A DNA stretch of 64,000 bases from Misgurnus anguillicaudatus. Its lineage: Eukaryota; Chordata; Actinopteri; Cypriniformes; Cobitidae. Under the pieces are notes generated by a model, which did no database searches, was not told the origin of the DNA, and saw only the letters and a program-made list of their open reading frames with translations. A program made the translations under genes and the position numbers. The DNA is taken from positions 2,046,001 through 2,110,000 of the forward strand of contig NC_073343.2 of the NCBI RefSeq assembly GCF_027580225.2. The letters run 5' to 3'. This document shows, in pieces, positions 51,701-62,299 of this stretch; within the stretch, counting starts at the first letter, position 1; every line of letters begins with the position of its first letter.

Positions 51701-52975
51701 TTAAAGGGACACCGCAGAACTTTTTGGCCACTAGGGGGTGCTAGACATGTATTTTTCACTTCTAGCGCCCCTAGAGCTCACAAGCGCCGCAGCACTGTCG
51801 CAAAGGAAAGGAACTGGCCAACCTTAAAACTAAACTAAAAACTAAACATTTAAAACGCTAAATGATCAACATTTTGAGACAACAGGGAGAAACGCAGTCA
51901 TGTTACAACTTTCTGATGAGGAAAGCCATTTCTCAATCTGAAGGTTGCAGCCTCCAGATGTCGTATTTCTAAGCTGTATACGTCATCAAGACTGTCTTAT
52001 TTCACAATATTAACAATTACAAAGTTGACTATTATACTTAGTTAATCGTAAATTGTTGCAGTATGCTTATGACTTGCGAATGTAATGCTCAGTTTACCTT
52101 AATAAACCAGGCTTGATGACGTATGCAGCCTGCATATTTGACCTCCGGAGGCTGCAGCCTTCCAATTGAAAAACGACCAGAAGTATTTCCTTGCCTTTTC
52201 CCAAACAAATATTGTTGCATTTTCCCCAATGGCGCTCGTTTTCCCTCTCTTTTGTGTGAAAATTGTCGCTCCAAATCCAAGTAAACCGATGTGGTCCAAG
52301 CAGACCTAAAGGCTGCCGCTTTGTAATACGTCACGCGAGTGACAGCGGAACGCAGCAAATGAGGAAGAGAGAAGAGAGAAACGCTCGGATCTGATTGGTG
52401 AATGAATAGGGTTTGGTTTTACACTGTGTGAGTTTGAGCAAGTTTGACTGCTATTGCATCCTGGATTGGAATGTAAATATCATAGACACAGTAAAAGAAA
52501 GGTAAATACGCGAACACCGCATGTGAATACAGGGAACTATATGCAAGATAATCGCCGTCATTTATAAAGAACATCGCATTTATGTATGAATCAAGAGTTT
52601 ATATAAAAAATTGCCTTAAAGGGGAATCGAACCCGGGTCGCCCGTATCATAGGTCTGTGACACTAAAGACTGCGCCACAGAGTCACATAATAATAGCTGC
52701 TCTCTACATTCCTTAAGTAAGCCTCCAGCAAAATTCACGTTAAAAACAAATTGTGTGGAGGAAGTGACGTATGCCGTAGAGCAGTCGAATTTTGTAGTTT
52801 TTTTTGTGCTCTGGTTACTACCAGAAACCCTAAGTTTTAAAATACGAGTAAAAGTGATACAGACCCCGTCAGGCTATGGTAGACATGTCATTCAACCTAT
52901 GTAAAGTCGAGTTACTATCACAAGGGTCTTGAAAATTTATTATGAAGGTTGAAAAATTACATGGTGTCACTTTAA
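51701..52975. mobile_element. 1.27-kb TTAAAGGGACACC element containing a tRNA-like stretch
   Basis: It starts TTAAAGGGACACCGCAG and ends ATGGTGTCACTTTAA. Internal arms GCAGCCTCCAGATGTCG and CGGAGGCTGCAGCCTTCC are near-inverted. It interrupts sequence that is continuous at the paralogous place near 35757. A related fragment is at about 63105-63155. Confidence 0.65.
52618..52687 (-). ncRNA. tRNA-like sequence (pseudogene or SINE head)
   Basis: On the minus strand it has an A-box-like TGGCGCAGTC and a perfect B box GGTTCGATTCC at the right spacing, and the D stem GCGC/GTGT pairs with wobbles. The acceptor and anticodon stems do not pair, so a functional tRNA is unlikely. It is probably a tRNA-derived insert inside the 51701-52975 element. 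Confidence 0.45.
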
Positions 52976-53052
52976 AAATGCACTTCCAAAACTGTTGCAA
53001 CAAAAATCAAAAAGACTCTTTGAAGTGGTATTGTATGGTATAGCATTTATAT

Positions 53053-53491
53053 GTAAGCAATAATGTACGAGAGGCTGTGCTGTACTCAGCTTCGCGTCAT
53101 GCCTAACAACGCCCTTCTACTCAGCCATTACTTATTTACGATACAGCACTTGCCTCGAGTACCTTATTGCTTTTATAAAACGGTTACCACACAATATTAA
53201 AGTAAAAAAAAATATAAGTGCAACTTTCATTAAGTTAAATCAATAAAAGCATTCCTTCCGCTAGAATAAATAGTCCCTGACTGCGAACAACAACATGAAA
53301 GCTCAAATAAAAACAACAAACTGTTCTCAGACTTTGTCTCATTATATGTTTATGTGTTGCTAAGGGTGTTGCTAAGGGCGCAGTGATATTAAATAGAACC
53401 GTTGGGTAAAGCGGTCATAGCAGTGTTTTATTGTGAATAAAGCACACCTGGTGACCAATCAGAATCAAGGATTGGAACTAGCCGTTTTATA
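53053..53491. mobile_element. About 440-bp insertion with an empty site at 35834
   Basis: The flanks CATTTATAT and AGTTTTTAAAGAATTACTGG are joined directly in the left duplicate near 35825-35845. Internal motifs CTTCGCGTC-TGCCTAACAACGCC and CCAATCAGAATCAAG recur in elements at 32400-32560 and 19430-19490, which marks one transposon family. Confidence 0.65.
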
Positions 53492-53630
53492 ATAGTTTTT
53501 AAAGAATTACTGGAATAGATAAACATGTTTATTAGAAGAAGGCACCCCAATACTTTTGTCTAGTGTATTTGCCACAGACAGTGTCTTTGTAGTTGTGACA
53601 AATGAAAATGACCTGATCCATCATTTCCAG

Positions 53631-53704
53631 CTCCAGTGAGCATCCCTCATCCAGACCCTCATGCAGATGGTTGGAGTTTTGATTCATCTAAAGTAACATA
53701 CAAG
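53631..53704 (+). pseudogene. Remnant exon (PVSIPHPDPHADGWSFD), copy 2
   Basis: Duplicate of 35973-36046 with CAG acceptor and GTGAAA donor intact. The following exon-like piece at 53804 reads into a stop, so it looks non-functional. Confidence 0.4.
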
Positions 53705-54763
53705 GTGAAAGAGCATTTGTTGACATAATTAGGAAGAAAACAAATGCAACATAACACTGTGTAATAATACTACCATTTCTGTTTAATCCATAGAGCACTC
53801 ATTCTCACTCTTGAGACCATGGTGTGACCTGCAAGGTCGAATATAGAGTAAGTAGCCTAAAAAAGTAAAAAATAAATGTATTTATAAAAGCTCTTATGAA
53901 AAATCATCATCATTAGCTGTCCGAGGCAGATGCAGGTCTGATGGTCCGTCCAACATTCAAAACCTCACAGTGAATCTGCAGTCTTGAGTGCTGTACCAAA
54001 ACAATGTACACATATGCACATTATCAATTTAAATAAAAAAAAACACTTAATACTAAATGTAAATAAAAGCTACACTTCTAATTCAATTATCTTTGATATT
54101 GCAGCTGTAGACAAGACAATCTTCACTGTCTTCACTGGTCCAGTCTCTTGTTACCCCAAATGCAGATGGAGATTATAGAAGAGGATGGTGTCTTTTCTCC
54201 AACATCTATTGAAGATCTAGACAGGCTGGAACAAAAGTTAACAGTCATAGGATTTATATAAAGAATGGTATAAACCTTTTTATCTGTCAAACCTATTACC
54301 AATTATTGTACACATAAACAATATTAAAGTGCTTCATTTGTGTTGAAACATTACTTTAAATGTACTGGATCTGTTTAAGGTGAGCAGCTACACATAAAAG
54401 ATGAACATGGAGAATCTGCTCAAAGGTGTTCACCTGCAACGTGAGCGTCTCTTTTATCATAAACGGTTTTGATGCGTGTGCAGCAGGCACTTATTTTGAC
54501 AAAACACGTGATGCACATGGTTCACATGATGCAACAAACACAGATTTTGAAAACACGAGCAACACACGACACTCCAAGTTATGTCAGTGAAATGCAATCT
54601 ATTTTGTGTTAAAATAAATAAGTGACAACACAAGTTGTGTTAAAAGTAAAACAAAATGTGTTGTTCCAATAATAACACTGATTGTGTTGTGTTTAACACG
54701 TTCGTTTTTAGAGTGTAGACATCAAAATAATAGTATTTTTTGTTGTTTGTTTTGTGCCTTTAG

Positions 54764-54935
54764 ATGGTTTCTCGACATCAACTTGGAGCGTGGATCAAAG
54801 ATGAAGACAGGGAAAATGACTTCAAAGAAAACTGGCCAAGTTGTGCAGAAAAACGCTACTGTGAACCCACAGGTTTCCTCTCTTCTTAGAAAACTTACAA
54901 ACTTTGAATGGAATTTTGATTATACACTTACACTA
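54764..54935 (+). pseudogene. Terminal exon remnant of SAMD3-like gene (NFEWNFD)
   Basis: After a TTTAG acceptor the peptide reads WFLDINLERGSKMKTGK..., ATVNPQVSSLLRKLTNFEWN. This C-terminal layout (R-G-S-K linker, then L-x-x-F-E-W) fits my memory of the repetitive fish SAMD3-like family. Its phase fits the exon at 37295-37458. In this unit the preceding exon is missing. Confidence 0.45.
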
Positions 54936-55747
54936 TCCACTGTCATTTTATTCAAAGGAAATAAAGTTTCCTCCATTGTTAATGATGCGCTGTTAGCTGT
55001 TAATTGCAATACAAAAGTACTGCTGGCATTTCATCCAACATACTTACAGCTGGACTTTTGCTATTTAAAGCATATCAGTAATATAGGCTACTAAAAAGTG
55101 ATGTGCTGTTATATTTTATTTGACGACGTGGCTCGTAGACATCGACTGTAAACAATATACTTTCTTCAGGTAAGTAGCGAATATGAAAAATGTACAATGA
55201 AATCATTAAATAATTTATACATAATTTTCCCAGATACGTAGTTATAAAATACTTATAAATAATTTATAAAGTATAAATAATTGATAATTTTCCATATTCT
55301 TACCAGCTCATTACCCCAAAATAAACATATTGTTACCTTATACCTACAAGTATGTATTGTAAAGGTATTCTGTTGTTACAAATAGCTACGCTGTAAATTC
55401 AATTTAATTATGCCGTACATTGCGGGTCGTAATATAAAGCGTTACCAAACTCCGTTGTTAATGTTGTTGACATTGCATGTTCTTCTCACACCTGACTTAA
55501 TCTCAAATGGACACTTCTGGACAATATACTGGAAAAAATAATGATCTTGTTTTTCTCCTTAACTCTTATACTGTAAAACTCATAAAATGCTTTTCATATA
55601 CAGGTCCAGTGTTACAAGCCCAGAAACCTGTTTTGAAGTTTTCTGCGGCTTCAAACAAAGGCGGTCTCAGTGAAGGGTAAGATAGAACATTCACAGTAAA
55701 TAATATAAAGAATCAGTTGAAATGCATGAACTTGTTAATGCAGGGGT

Positions 55748-56389
55748 TAGGGTTGCACGATTAATCGTATTTTATCATGATAACGATATGTGCGCCCCAC
55801 AATTAGTTAAAGACAGTCGGCGCGATTAATGGGTAAAGACCAAGCACAAAGCAGAGGGTCTAGAATCAAGCAATGTGTTTGCTTGATATGGGCGGAGTCA
55901 GAGTAAACGGAGTGGATATTTGCAAGCGTGGGTCTGTGTTATGGTAGAATTAAGTTGGCATCACGAGATTTTCAGTCATTCATCTTGAACCATAATGGCA
56001 GAGCAACAAGAAGAAAGTGCAGAAATACAGTTTTTTTCAGAAGTTTTTCCGAAAGTTTGTTCCCGAAAAGGGTCATATACTCCATTGTTTAGATATTTCG
56101 GATTTGAGGAAAGTGATGTTGATTAGGTAATTCTATGCAGAATTTTGCGGAATGATTTTAAATGTTTTAAAAAGAGAATGGGAACTGTGAATATTACAAA
56201 ACAATAAAATATTTTATAATATATTAAATATATTTAGCCTAATATTATATACATGGCTGTAAAGTGTAATAAAAATACTGAAGTGAATAGAAGTTCTTCA
56301 CTTAGAGAATGATCGTGATTTCTAATCGTGATCAAAAGTTTGAGCAAAACAATTGTGATCATCATTTTGCCTGGAATCGTGCAGCCCTA
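55748..56389 (+). mobile_element. ZBED-type hAT element, internally deleted, with 8-bp TSD
   Basis: The ends TAGGGTTGCACGATTAATCG and ATCGTGCAGCCCTA are flanked by exact GCAGGGGT duplications (55740-55747 and 56390-56397). A short ORF from 55995 begins MAEQQEESAEI and ends RYFGFEESDVD, resembling the start of a BED-finger transposase. The rest of the transposase is gone. It is inserted at the left end of the older CAGGGGTACCC MITE, and is absent from copy B. Confidence 0.85.
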
Positions 56390-56390
56390 G

Positions 56391-56554
56391 CAGGGGTACC
56401 CAAACTCTGTCCTGTGGGGTGGTCGTCCTATAGGGTTTAGCTCCAACTCGCCTCAGCATACTTACCTGGAAGTTTCTATTATGCTTAGTAAGATGTGTTT
56501 GATTAGGGTTGGAGCTAAACTCTGCAGGACACCCACCGAATTTGGGTACCCCTG
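56391..56554. mobile_element. CAGGGGTACCC MITE, copy C orthologue of 42210-42369
   Basis: Same position in intron 2, same ends; one end was used as target by the hAT element at 55748. Confidence 0.75.
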
Positions 56555-56860
56555 TGTTATAATGTCAGTTGGCTTGTTATTTGTCTATTGGTCTATTAGA
56601 AGGCACTGAATTCATCAGAGAATATTGCAATGTTTCCTTTTAACATTTGTAATTTCATGTTTTAAACAAAAAAATATGTTTAGCTGTAAATAAAAAATTA
56701 CATTGTGCTTGAGTGTTTGCACAAACAGGTTTTATTACATGTTTTATTTGTATTTATAGACTTTCTTCTATGAGCTATCCAGGATCCCTGGGACTAACTC
56801 CTCACAAGCGTCCCACTTGTGCTTCACAGGTTAGAGTTTTACCAGAGCCCTTATCATAAC

Positions 56861-57514
56861 CAGTGTTGGGTAAGTTACTCAAAAAAAGTAATTAATTACT
56901 AGTTACTAATTACATCTTCAATCATGTAATTAGATTACTTTACAAATTACTTTCTCCAAAAAGTATTTAAATACTTATTACTAATTACTTTCTAAATCCT
57001 ATTTAGTAAATGATACAAAGATAGGCTTGAAATGGCTCAAAGAAATAATATATAAAAGTACATCAATAATTCTAGTCCTACTTTAGTGTCCAATTCTCTC
57101 TATTAACTACTTTTGCCTCAGTATAATCCAACTAATGCTTATTAATACTAAAGAAGTTGTTAATTTTAAGTATTGGTAGAAATGGGGAGGGTATGGACGT
57201 AAAATAAGGTTTTGCAGAATCAGGCATTAATACATGCTATTAAGTATTAATAAACAGCCAGTATCTCATTAATATTAATGCTAATAATCAACCTATTAAT
57301 AGTGAGAATTGTAAACTTAAACCATGTTAAATCCACTATTGTATTATAGTATATATAATTGTTTTAGGGTCCATACACAGTATTTAATTACATCAGAAGT
57401 AACTGTAATTAGATTACAAGAAAAATAAGAGTAATCCCTTACTTTACTTTTTCAAGGGAAAAGTAATTTAATAACAGTAACTAATTACATAGTAACTAGT
57501 TACACCCAACACTG
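56861..57514. mobile_element. hAT element with CAGTGTTGGG ends and 8-bp TSD, intron 3 of copy C
   Basis: The ends CAGTGTTGGGTAAGTTACTC and AACTAGTTACACCCAACACTG-type termini are flanked by exact ATCATAAC duplications (56853-56860 and 57515-57522). No ORF. The empty site is in copy B near 42700. Confidence 0.9.
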
Positions 57515-57568
57515 ATCATAACTAGTGCCAAGTTACAAAGAAATTGAATGTGCATGTATTAATTCTCT

Positions 57569-57596
57569 GTCCCACTTGGCTGGAAATGCAGAAAAC
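57569..57596. other. 28-bp inversion block (copy C, inverted orientation)
   Basis: Exact reverse complement of 42746-42773, with TTAATTCTCT on the left and AAAGCTAGTTGAGG on the right as in copy B. TGCAG inside the block now serves as acceptor, so exon 4 starts at 57592 with Lys-Thr-Lys in the same frame. Confidence 0.9.
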
Positions 57597-58090
57597 AAAG
57601 CTAGTTGAGGAGTTCCCTCCAGGAGGTCCGTTGGATGCTCGAGAAGGTCCTTTGTTGTCTCGCGGTTTGTCCACCCACCAAAGTAAGTTTGAAATGTTCT
57701 AATACATATTTATTAAGATTCGAGGGCTTCACAATTGTTCTTTAACTTGTAATTTTTATTCTTGCTTATCAGGTTTTGCCATGCCCAATGGTCGAAGGCC
57801 AGGCCCGGGCAGGATTCAGTCTGCGAAAATCTCGCGGGTTTAAATTTGATCATAACTAGTTCAATTTTAAGTTAAAAAGTAGTTTAATGATCATTTGTTA
57901 ATTCTCAGTTTGTTATTTTTCCTGCAGACTGTTACTGTGACGTATGAGGAGGTGGATGCGAGCTTTAGACAGAGATCTAATGCTCCGTGAGTTCAGCTAT
58001 TAACCTTTTGTTATACTTAATCATTTGTAATATTTGTTTTAGCCATGTTTATGTAAATATGTTAACAGCAATTGGGTAGTCCCTGAATAT

Positions 58091-58125
<35 letters not shown>

Positions 58126-58429
58126 CACCAGTACGCCCCCTCATGTCCAGTACCTGCCCGGGTTACACGACGACCCATTGCTGCTCGTCCACCGGCCCTG
58201 CACCCGGCCACTGCTAAGTCGATCCAGCACTTGGCCAGTCCTGAGCCGGTACGGTCCTCAGAGGATATCTGTAAGTTATAAAAAAAATCTGCCCACGGCC
58301 GCCCCTCTGCCAGTCGCACCCGCAGCACGCAGGCACTCATCTGGAGGTTCCGGTCGCGCCCGCTACTCTGCCAGTCCGGCCCGCACCTCTGGCAGTCTCG
58401 CCCCTCAGCCGGTCGTGCTGTCGGCCGGT

Positions 58430-58560
58430 CCTCAGCGGGTGCAGCCGTCGGCCGGTCCTCAGCGGGTGCAGCCGTCGGCCGGTCCTCAGCGGGTGCAGCC
58501 GTCGGCCGGTCCTCAGCGGGTGCAGCCGTCGGCCGGTCCTCAGCGGGTGCAGCCGTCGGC
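58430..58560 (+). repeat. 27-bp coding minisatellite, five copies (VQPSAGPQR)
   Basis: GTGCAGCCGTCGG starts at 58439, 58466, 58493, 58520 and 58547. Each unit encodes nine residues, VQPSAGPQR. Copy A has one diverged unit at the matching place. Confidence 0.9.
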
Positions 58561-59644
58561 CGCTCCGTTGCCGGTCTTGCTGATGGCCACTGCTAAGCCG
58601 GTCCAGCACTTGGCCGGTCCTGAGCTGGTGTGGTCCTCAGAGGATATCTTAAGTTATTAAAAAATTCATTTAAATTTCAATCAGTTTTTCTTATATGCAC
58701 AATTGTTCTTAAAATCGTTACTTTTAGTGTTACTGACATTATTTTTTATTCTTGCTTATCAGGTTCAGCTCAGCCTGAGAATGTGGCCGCGGGTGCGACC
58801 GGCAGAGGGCAGGTCCCGTCGCGCACGCTCCTCTGGGGGCCACGCCCGCTCCTCTGCTGGTCGCACTTGCTCCTCTGGTGGTCCTGCCCTTCAGCCAGTC
58901 GTGCCGTTGGCCGGTCCTCAGCGGGTGCTGCCGTCGGCCGGTCCTTTGCCGGTCCTGCCGACGGCCGCTCCGTAGCTGGTCCTGCCGACAGCCACTGCGA
59001 CCCGCGGCCGATCCTGTGCAGGTCCCACCCGTGCCCGCGCCTCTGCCGGTCCAGCCGGCTATTCTGGCCGTCCAGCCCGCACCTGCTCCTCTGCTGGTAG
59101 CGCCCATGCCTCTGTCGGCCCCGCCTCTCCGCCGTTTCTGCTGATGGCCGGACCGTTGCCGGTTATCTGGAAGTTATTTAAAAATGTATTTAAATTTCAA
59201 ATAGTTTTTCTTATATGCACAAATGTTCCCAAAATCATAATTTTTAGTGTTTTTGCCATTATTTTTATTCTTGCTTTTATTCTTGCTCCTCTGCCAGTCC
59301 CGCGGCTCCTCAGCAAGTCCCGCCATGGACCGCTAATCAGCAGGTCCTAACGTGGCCCGCTCCTCTGCCAGTTCCACCTTGGGCTGCTCTGGCCACTTCT
59401 CTTTGTACTTCAGTAGCTCAGTAAGTTTAACAAATTCTAAAGTGTTTAGGTTGAACATTTGTAAAATAACGTTTTGCTTTAGGGATTTTACAAATAGCAA
59501 ATGTTAAGTGTTGGAATATTTGCAGCAACAGCTCTTAACAATATTGTTTTATTTTATGTATTTATAGACCTTCCCCTCCACAAGTGCAGCCAGCACCAGC
59601 ACGTGCGTCCCTCAAATGCCGTGCTGCTGCTATTTCACAGGTAA

Positions 59645-60350
59645 ACATTGGTATATCTGGTCTCCACACCACAGAAAAAAATAAAACGATCCAGCCCCGG
59701 ACACCAGATCACGTCAGAAAATATAAGTTTACTTTGTTAAAGTATCTGTCAGATACAAGGCTGATCAATTGTTGCTAGATGAGAGCATAAACGGAGTCGT
59801 GAGACGGAGGTTTTAGATGATAAAATAGAACAGAGTTTTATTGATGGACAGTTAGTTTCAGCTGCATATGTCCCGATGCTCAAACCTCGTCCACCCCAGG
59901 AACACAGCATGCACTTTATATCCAAATTGCTCAGCTGCATCATCCCTTAGACCTTGGGCTTCCATAAACATTTTCTTTATCTATCTTGTTTACACACAGA
60001 CAGAACAGCTCTATGAAACTTCCCAAATGTGAAACTGAACCACAGAGAGACATATAAAATATAGAAATACAATGAATTAATGAATGATATAATAAAATAC
60101 AGAAATATAATAATGAATGAATAAATGAATAAAAACAATAATGAATAAATGAATTAATAAACAATAATGTAATAATAAAAATGATAATAATGAAATTGAT
60201 AATGATAAAATAATATTAAATAATCAAATACAATAATTAAATGGATAAAAACTAATGATTATAAAATGATTATGATGATTATGTAAATAAATGATTAAAC
60301 ATAAAAAAACACAATAATAAAAACATTCTGCACGTAAGGATCTAAGGTAG
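59645..60350. mobile_element. Insertion in intron 14 of copy C, with an AT-rich (AATAATG)-type tail
   Basis: Compared with copy B, intron sequence is interrupted soon after the GTAAAC donor and resumes near 60351. The inserted 0.7 kb starts with GC-balanced DNA and ends in about 270 bp of AAT/AATG-rich simple sequence (60050-60320). Type not determined. Confidence 0.5.
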
Positions 60351-60448
60351 GATCCTTCAACATTTACCAGAGTCAGACATAACTAATGTCAATTAATATG
60401 TAAAATGTAGTGTGCTATGCATGCATTAAATCTCTTTTTTTTTTACAG

Positions 60449-61671
60449 CCACACACATTTGATGAGGGGGAGGTTGAAGCGAAAAAAGCCAGAATGACAA
60501 TTAAAGGCAATTCTGTAGCTCAGTAAGTTTAACAAATTCTCTTTTTATAATGTTTAGCTGTGGTCATTTACAGTTATTATATAGAAAACTTGTGCTTAGT
60601 GTTTGAATATTTGAAGCAACAGGTCTTAACAATATAGTTTTATGTGTTTTATAGGCCTTCAACCTCAGTCTCAGAGGTAGAAATTTACCAGAACCCTACA
60701 TATATCTACTGCCAATTTATGTGTAGTGTAATATACATGCATTAAATCTCTATTTGTTTAATTTGCAGCAAAAGAAGAAAAAAGAGAGAAGAGAAGGCAG
60801 CAAAGACAGAGAAGACGGGCGGCAAAGTCAGCTCAGTAAGTTTTAGCCAAATAACTTTAACATTTGTAACATGCTTTTTATAGGCAACATTCGGTTAGTG
60901 TTTGAATATTTGAAGCAACAGCTCTTAGAAATATTGTTTTATTTTATGTATTTATAGACCTTCCGCTCCACAAGTGCAGCCAGCACCAGCATGTGCGCCC
61001 CACAAGCGCCATGCTGATGCTATGTCACAGGTAAAAGTTTGTCCTAAACAAAACTAATGTCAATCTATATGTAAAATGTAGTGTAATATACATGCATTCA
61101 ATCTTTGTTTGTTTATATTTACAGGAGATACAGACTAGAAAAAGGGCAAGAACTACGCCTCCTGCTCAGTATGTTTATCAAGTTCTCTCTGTTTTAACTC
61201 AAACATTTATAATGTAATGTTTAGCTGTTTCAACATTTTTATAGACAGCAGTTGTTTAACGTCTGAATGTTTGTAAAAACAGGTCTTAATTATATTGTTT
61301 TATGTATTTATAGACCTTCCTATCCACAAGTGCAGCCAGCACCAGGGCCTTCAGCTGTTCTTTCAGAGGTAGAAATTTACCTAAACATATCTACTGCCAA
61401 TTTATATCTAATGTGTAGTGTAATATGCATGTATTACATCTCTATTCTCTTTTGTCTTTGCAGCAAAAAAGAAGAAAGAGACAGAAGAGAAGACAAAGGC
61501 TCACAAGCGCCATGCTGGTGCTATGTCACAGGTAAAAATTTGTCCTAAACAAAACTAATGTCAATCTATATGTAAAATGTAGTGTAATATACATGCATTC
61601 AATCTTTGTTTGTTTATATTTACAGGAGATAAAACAGACGAGAAAAAGGGCGAGAACTTTGCATCCAGCTC
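60449..61671 (+). pseudogene. Reiterated C-terminal exon cassette of copy C
   Basis: Exon-like pieces in order: 60449 to about 60523 (PHTFDEGEVEAKKARM), about 60657-60676, about 60769-60834 (QKKKKERREGSKDREDG type), 60960-61030 (E14 type, APHKRHADAMSQ), about 61125-61168 (E15 type, EIQTRKRARTTPPAQ), 61314-61369 (E16 type), about 61464-61530 (E17 fused to an E14 tail), about 61625-61671 (E15 type). All have AG acceptors and GT donors. The cassette is thus present about twice, with exon fusions, against once in copy B. Confidence 0.6.
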
Positions 61672-61837
61672 AGTATGTTTATCAAGTTCTCTCTGTTTTA
61701 ACTTAAACATTTATAATGTAATGTTTGGCTATTTCAACATTTTTATAGACAGCTGTTGTTTAACCTCTTAAGTGTCGTCCTATCCTTTAGAGTGGAATAT
61801 AACTCTGGCACTTTTCTTGGTCTTGTTTTTAAGATTA

Positions 61838-62259
61838 GGCCGGTCCTCAGCGGGTGCAGCTGTCAGCCGCTCCGTTGCCGGTCTTGCCGACGGCCACTGC
61901 TAAGCCGGTCCAGCACTTGGCCGGTCCTGAGCTGGTGTGGTCCTCAGAGGATATCTGTAAGTTATTAAAAAAATCATTTAAATTTCAATCAGTTTTTCTT
62001 ATATGCACAATTGTTCTTAAAATCTTAATTTTAAGTGTTACTGCCATTATTTTTATTCTTCCTTATCAGGTTCAGCTCAGCCTGAGCTTCCCCTCTGCCC
62101 ATGGACGCACCTTTGCCAGTACCGCCCGCAGGTCCCAGTCGTACCCGCTCCTCTGGTGGTCCCGCCCCTCAGCCAGTCGTGCCGTCAGCCGGTCCTTTGC
62201 TGGTCCTGCCGACGGCCGCTCCGTTGCCGGTCCTGCAACAATGTTTTTTGACAAATAAA
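61838..62259 (+). pseudogene. Stray 3' repeat exons of copy C and poly(A)-like end
   Basis: 61838-61957 repeats the end of the fused repeat exon (donor GTAAGTT intact here), and about 62071-62236 is another LAQPE-type repeat exon start. AATAAA at 62254-62259 follows at once and could be a poly(A) signal. Similarity to the family ends here. Confidence 0.5.
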
Positions 62260-62299
62260 ATCCACTAATATGAGATCACTTAGTATGGTCAGCTGCTGG

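Larger units (their letters stand above)
49030..53880. repeat. Right copy of the segmental duplication (paralogous to 34640-36720)
   Basis: Collinear with 34640-36720 in the same orientation, but expanded by a 1.27-kb element at 51701, a roughly 440-bp insertion at 53053 and a unique segment from about 49900 to 51700 that includes a CpG promoter. With the copy B and copy C genes it defines a tandem duplication of more than 10 kb. Confidence 0.75.
55604..62236 (+). pseudogene. Copy C: tandem duplicate of the tandem-exon gene, promoter and exon 1 lost
   Basis: Exons recognised: 55604-55676 (E2), 56760-56829 (E3), 57592-57682 (E4, alternative acceptor), 57773-57837 (E5), 57928-57986 (E6), 58132-58660 (E7 fused with repeat exon), 58763 to about 59168, 59298-59420 (E13), 59568-59640 (E14), then rearranged 3' exons to 62236. 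E2-E6 remain in frame, and the shifted E7 acceptor together with a 2-nt deletion keeps the fused exon open to 58660. After that the gene is damaged. The donor at 58651 lost its G; the donor at 59169-59170 reads GG; a 5-nt insertion (near 58820) shifts the repeat exon; E13 has a stop. No copy of the TATA promoter or E1 exists. A truncated product from another promoter remains possible. Confidence 0.7.

Noticed and set aside
52618..52687. Functional tRNA gene
   Set aside because: The B box is good, but the acceptor and anticodon stems do not pair and it lies in a transposable element.
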